A stretch of 64,000 nucleotides of DNA. Source: Tribonema minus. Taxonomy: Eukaryota; Sar; Xanthophyceae; Tribonematales; Tribonemataceae. Under the pieces are notes generated by a model, which was given only the letters and a program-made list of their open reading frames with translations, ran no database searches and was not told where the DNA came from. The DNA lies in the NCBI GenBank assembly GCA_017506865.1, contig JAFCMP010000537.1, positions 1 to 64,000 of the forward strand, in the 5' to 3' direction. Both the position numbers and the translations under genes were made by a program. Positions 63,801 through 64,000 of this stretch are shown in pieces (position 1 is the stretch's first letter; each line of letters begins with the position of its first letter).

Positions 63801-64000
63801 ACTTCACCAGCACTACTTGCAGTACTGCGCACTGTAGCTATAGTCCAAACATGTTGACATGCTGATGCCGCTGCTCACCATTGTTCCGCTGCGCAAAGGT
63901 GCCCTGGTTGACGCCTTGGGGGACAAAGGTGTCGGGGAAGCAGCTGGCGCCCTTGTTGGCAATTGGCACAGCTGCGGCAGCAGGCGCAGCAACAATGATT
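60823..64000 (-). CDS. Cysteine-rich, probably secreted protein of unknown family (5' end outside window)
   Basis: I do not recognise this gene. The 5' end lies beyond the window. Supported exons: 63879 to about 63971 (possibly to the edge), 62933-62969, 61726-62066, about 61221-61338 and the last, about 60823-60990, ending in TAG at 60823. The first three splice in phase. The 341-base exon encodes 11 Cys in about 60 residues (GACFSAACQG, NTACCVPNALGTNCPG, ASPCNTCSNAVC), then a Thr-rich beta-like stretch (TNQWTGTFTYTIATKPD). The next holds four Cys with spacing typical of extracellular folds, and the tail reads ATGCCTQTQTAFRV. A small exon at 61567-61607 is possible. Disulfide-rich composition with few charges suggests a cell-surface or matrix protein. 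Phase between the last three exons is not settled. Confidence 0.55.
61561..61680 (-). repeat. Tandem duplicated segment in the cysteine-rich gene
   Basis: Two copies of about 55 bases (61561-61610 and 61627-61680) share the core CGCAAGTCTGCCTCAA and ACCCCGAAGTTT. One of them may be a small exon and the other its ghost. Only the lower-coordinate copy stays open in the phase required by the preceding exon. Confidence 0.6.
62205..62262 (-). repeat. Ghost copy of cysteine-rich exon start
   Basis: This matches the acceptor and start of the 341-base exon (62020-62070): codons for GACFSAACQ with the preceding GTGCAG-like edge are still recognisable. It lies upstream of the real exon in the sense direction. 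Confidence 0.78.
62868..62920 (+). repeat. Interstitial CCCTAA-type tract in the cysteine-rich gene
   Basis: AACCCCAACCCTAATCCC and similar units. Further tracts occur at 63350-63400 and 63585-63640, so telomere-like DNA continues to the far end of the window. Confidence 0.85.

Overview
The window is the left end of a nuclear chromosome from a photosynthetic protist. It opens with about 0.73 kb of CCCTAA telomere repeat. All recognisable genes are eukaryotic, cut by many spliceosomal introns with strong GTGAGT-type donors, and one encodes a chloroplast FtsH protease. The FtsH leader looks like a signal peptide with a phenylalanine near the cleavage point, followed by a plastid and thylakoid-type region. 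That hints at an alga with a secondary plastid (haptophyte, stramenopile or cryptophyte), but the lineage cannot be fixed from this sequence alone.

Layout. 1-728: telomere. 729-2519: subtelomere with no recognised gene. 2520-17872 and 19681-36586, both on the minus strand: two tandem paralogues (called MCL1 and MCL2 here) of about 20 exons each. They encode large multi-pass membrane proteins with two similar, probably Cache-like, non-cytoplasmic sensor modules. 37737-42535 (minus): a cysteine-type glutathione peroxidase in six exons. 43223-46587 (plus): the beta subunit of the signal recognition particle receptor. 46979-51580 (minus): a DNAJC25-type ER J-domain membrane protein. 52703-58266 (plus): chloroplast FtsH in nine exons. 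60823 to the window end (minus): part of a cysteine-rich, probably secreted protein of unknown family. GPX/SRPRB and DNAJC25/FtsH are divergent pairs. SRPRB/DNAJC25 and FtsH/the cysteine-rich gene are convergent pairs.

The most unusual property is structural. In almost every gene the exon edges (exon end plus donor, or acceptor plus exon start) are repeated in tandem inside the adjoining intron as decaying 'ghost' exon edges. The two MCL paralogues also differ at about seven intron positions out of roughly twenty, so introns have been gained or lost since they duplicated. Together these fit a genome in which tandem duplication of splice-site-containing DNA is common and may feed intron growth or creation. 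A second layer is telomere-like TTAGGG/CCCTAA tracts scattered through introns across the whole 64 kb.

The encoded proteins do not form one pathway. Two act at the ER membrane (SRPRB, DNAJC25), one in the thylakoid (FtsH), one in peroxide defence (GPX), and the MCL pair probably senses ligands at a membrane. Exon borders were assigned by eye from splice consensus, reading phase, paralogue comparison and family knowledge. The 3' ends of MCL1 and MCL2 and part of the cysteine-rich gene remain unresolved.
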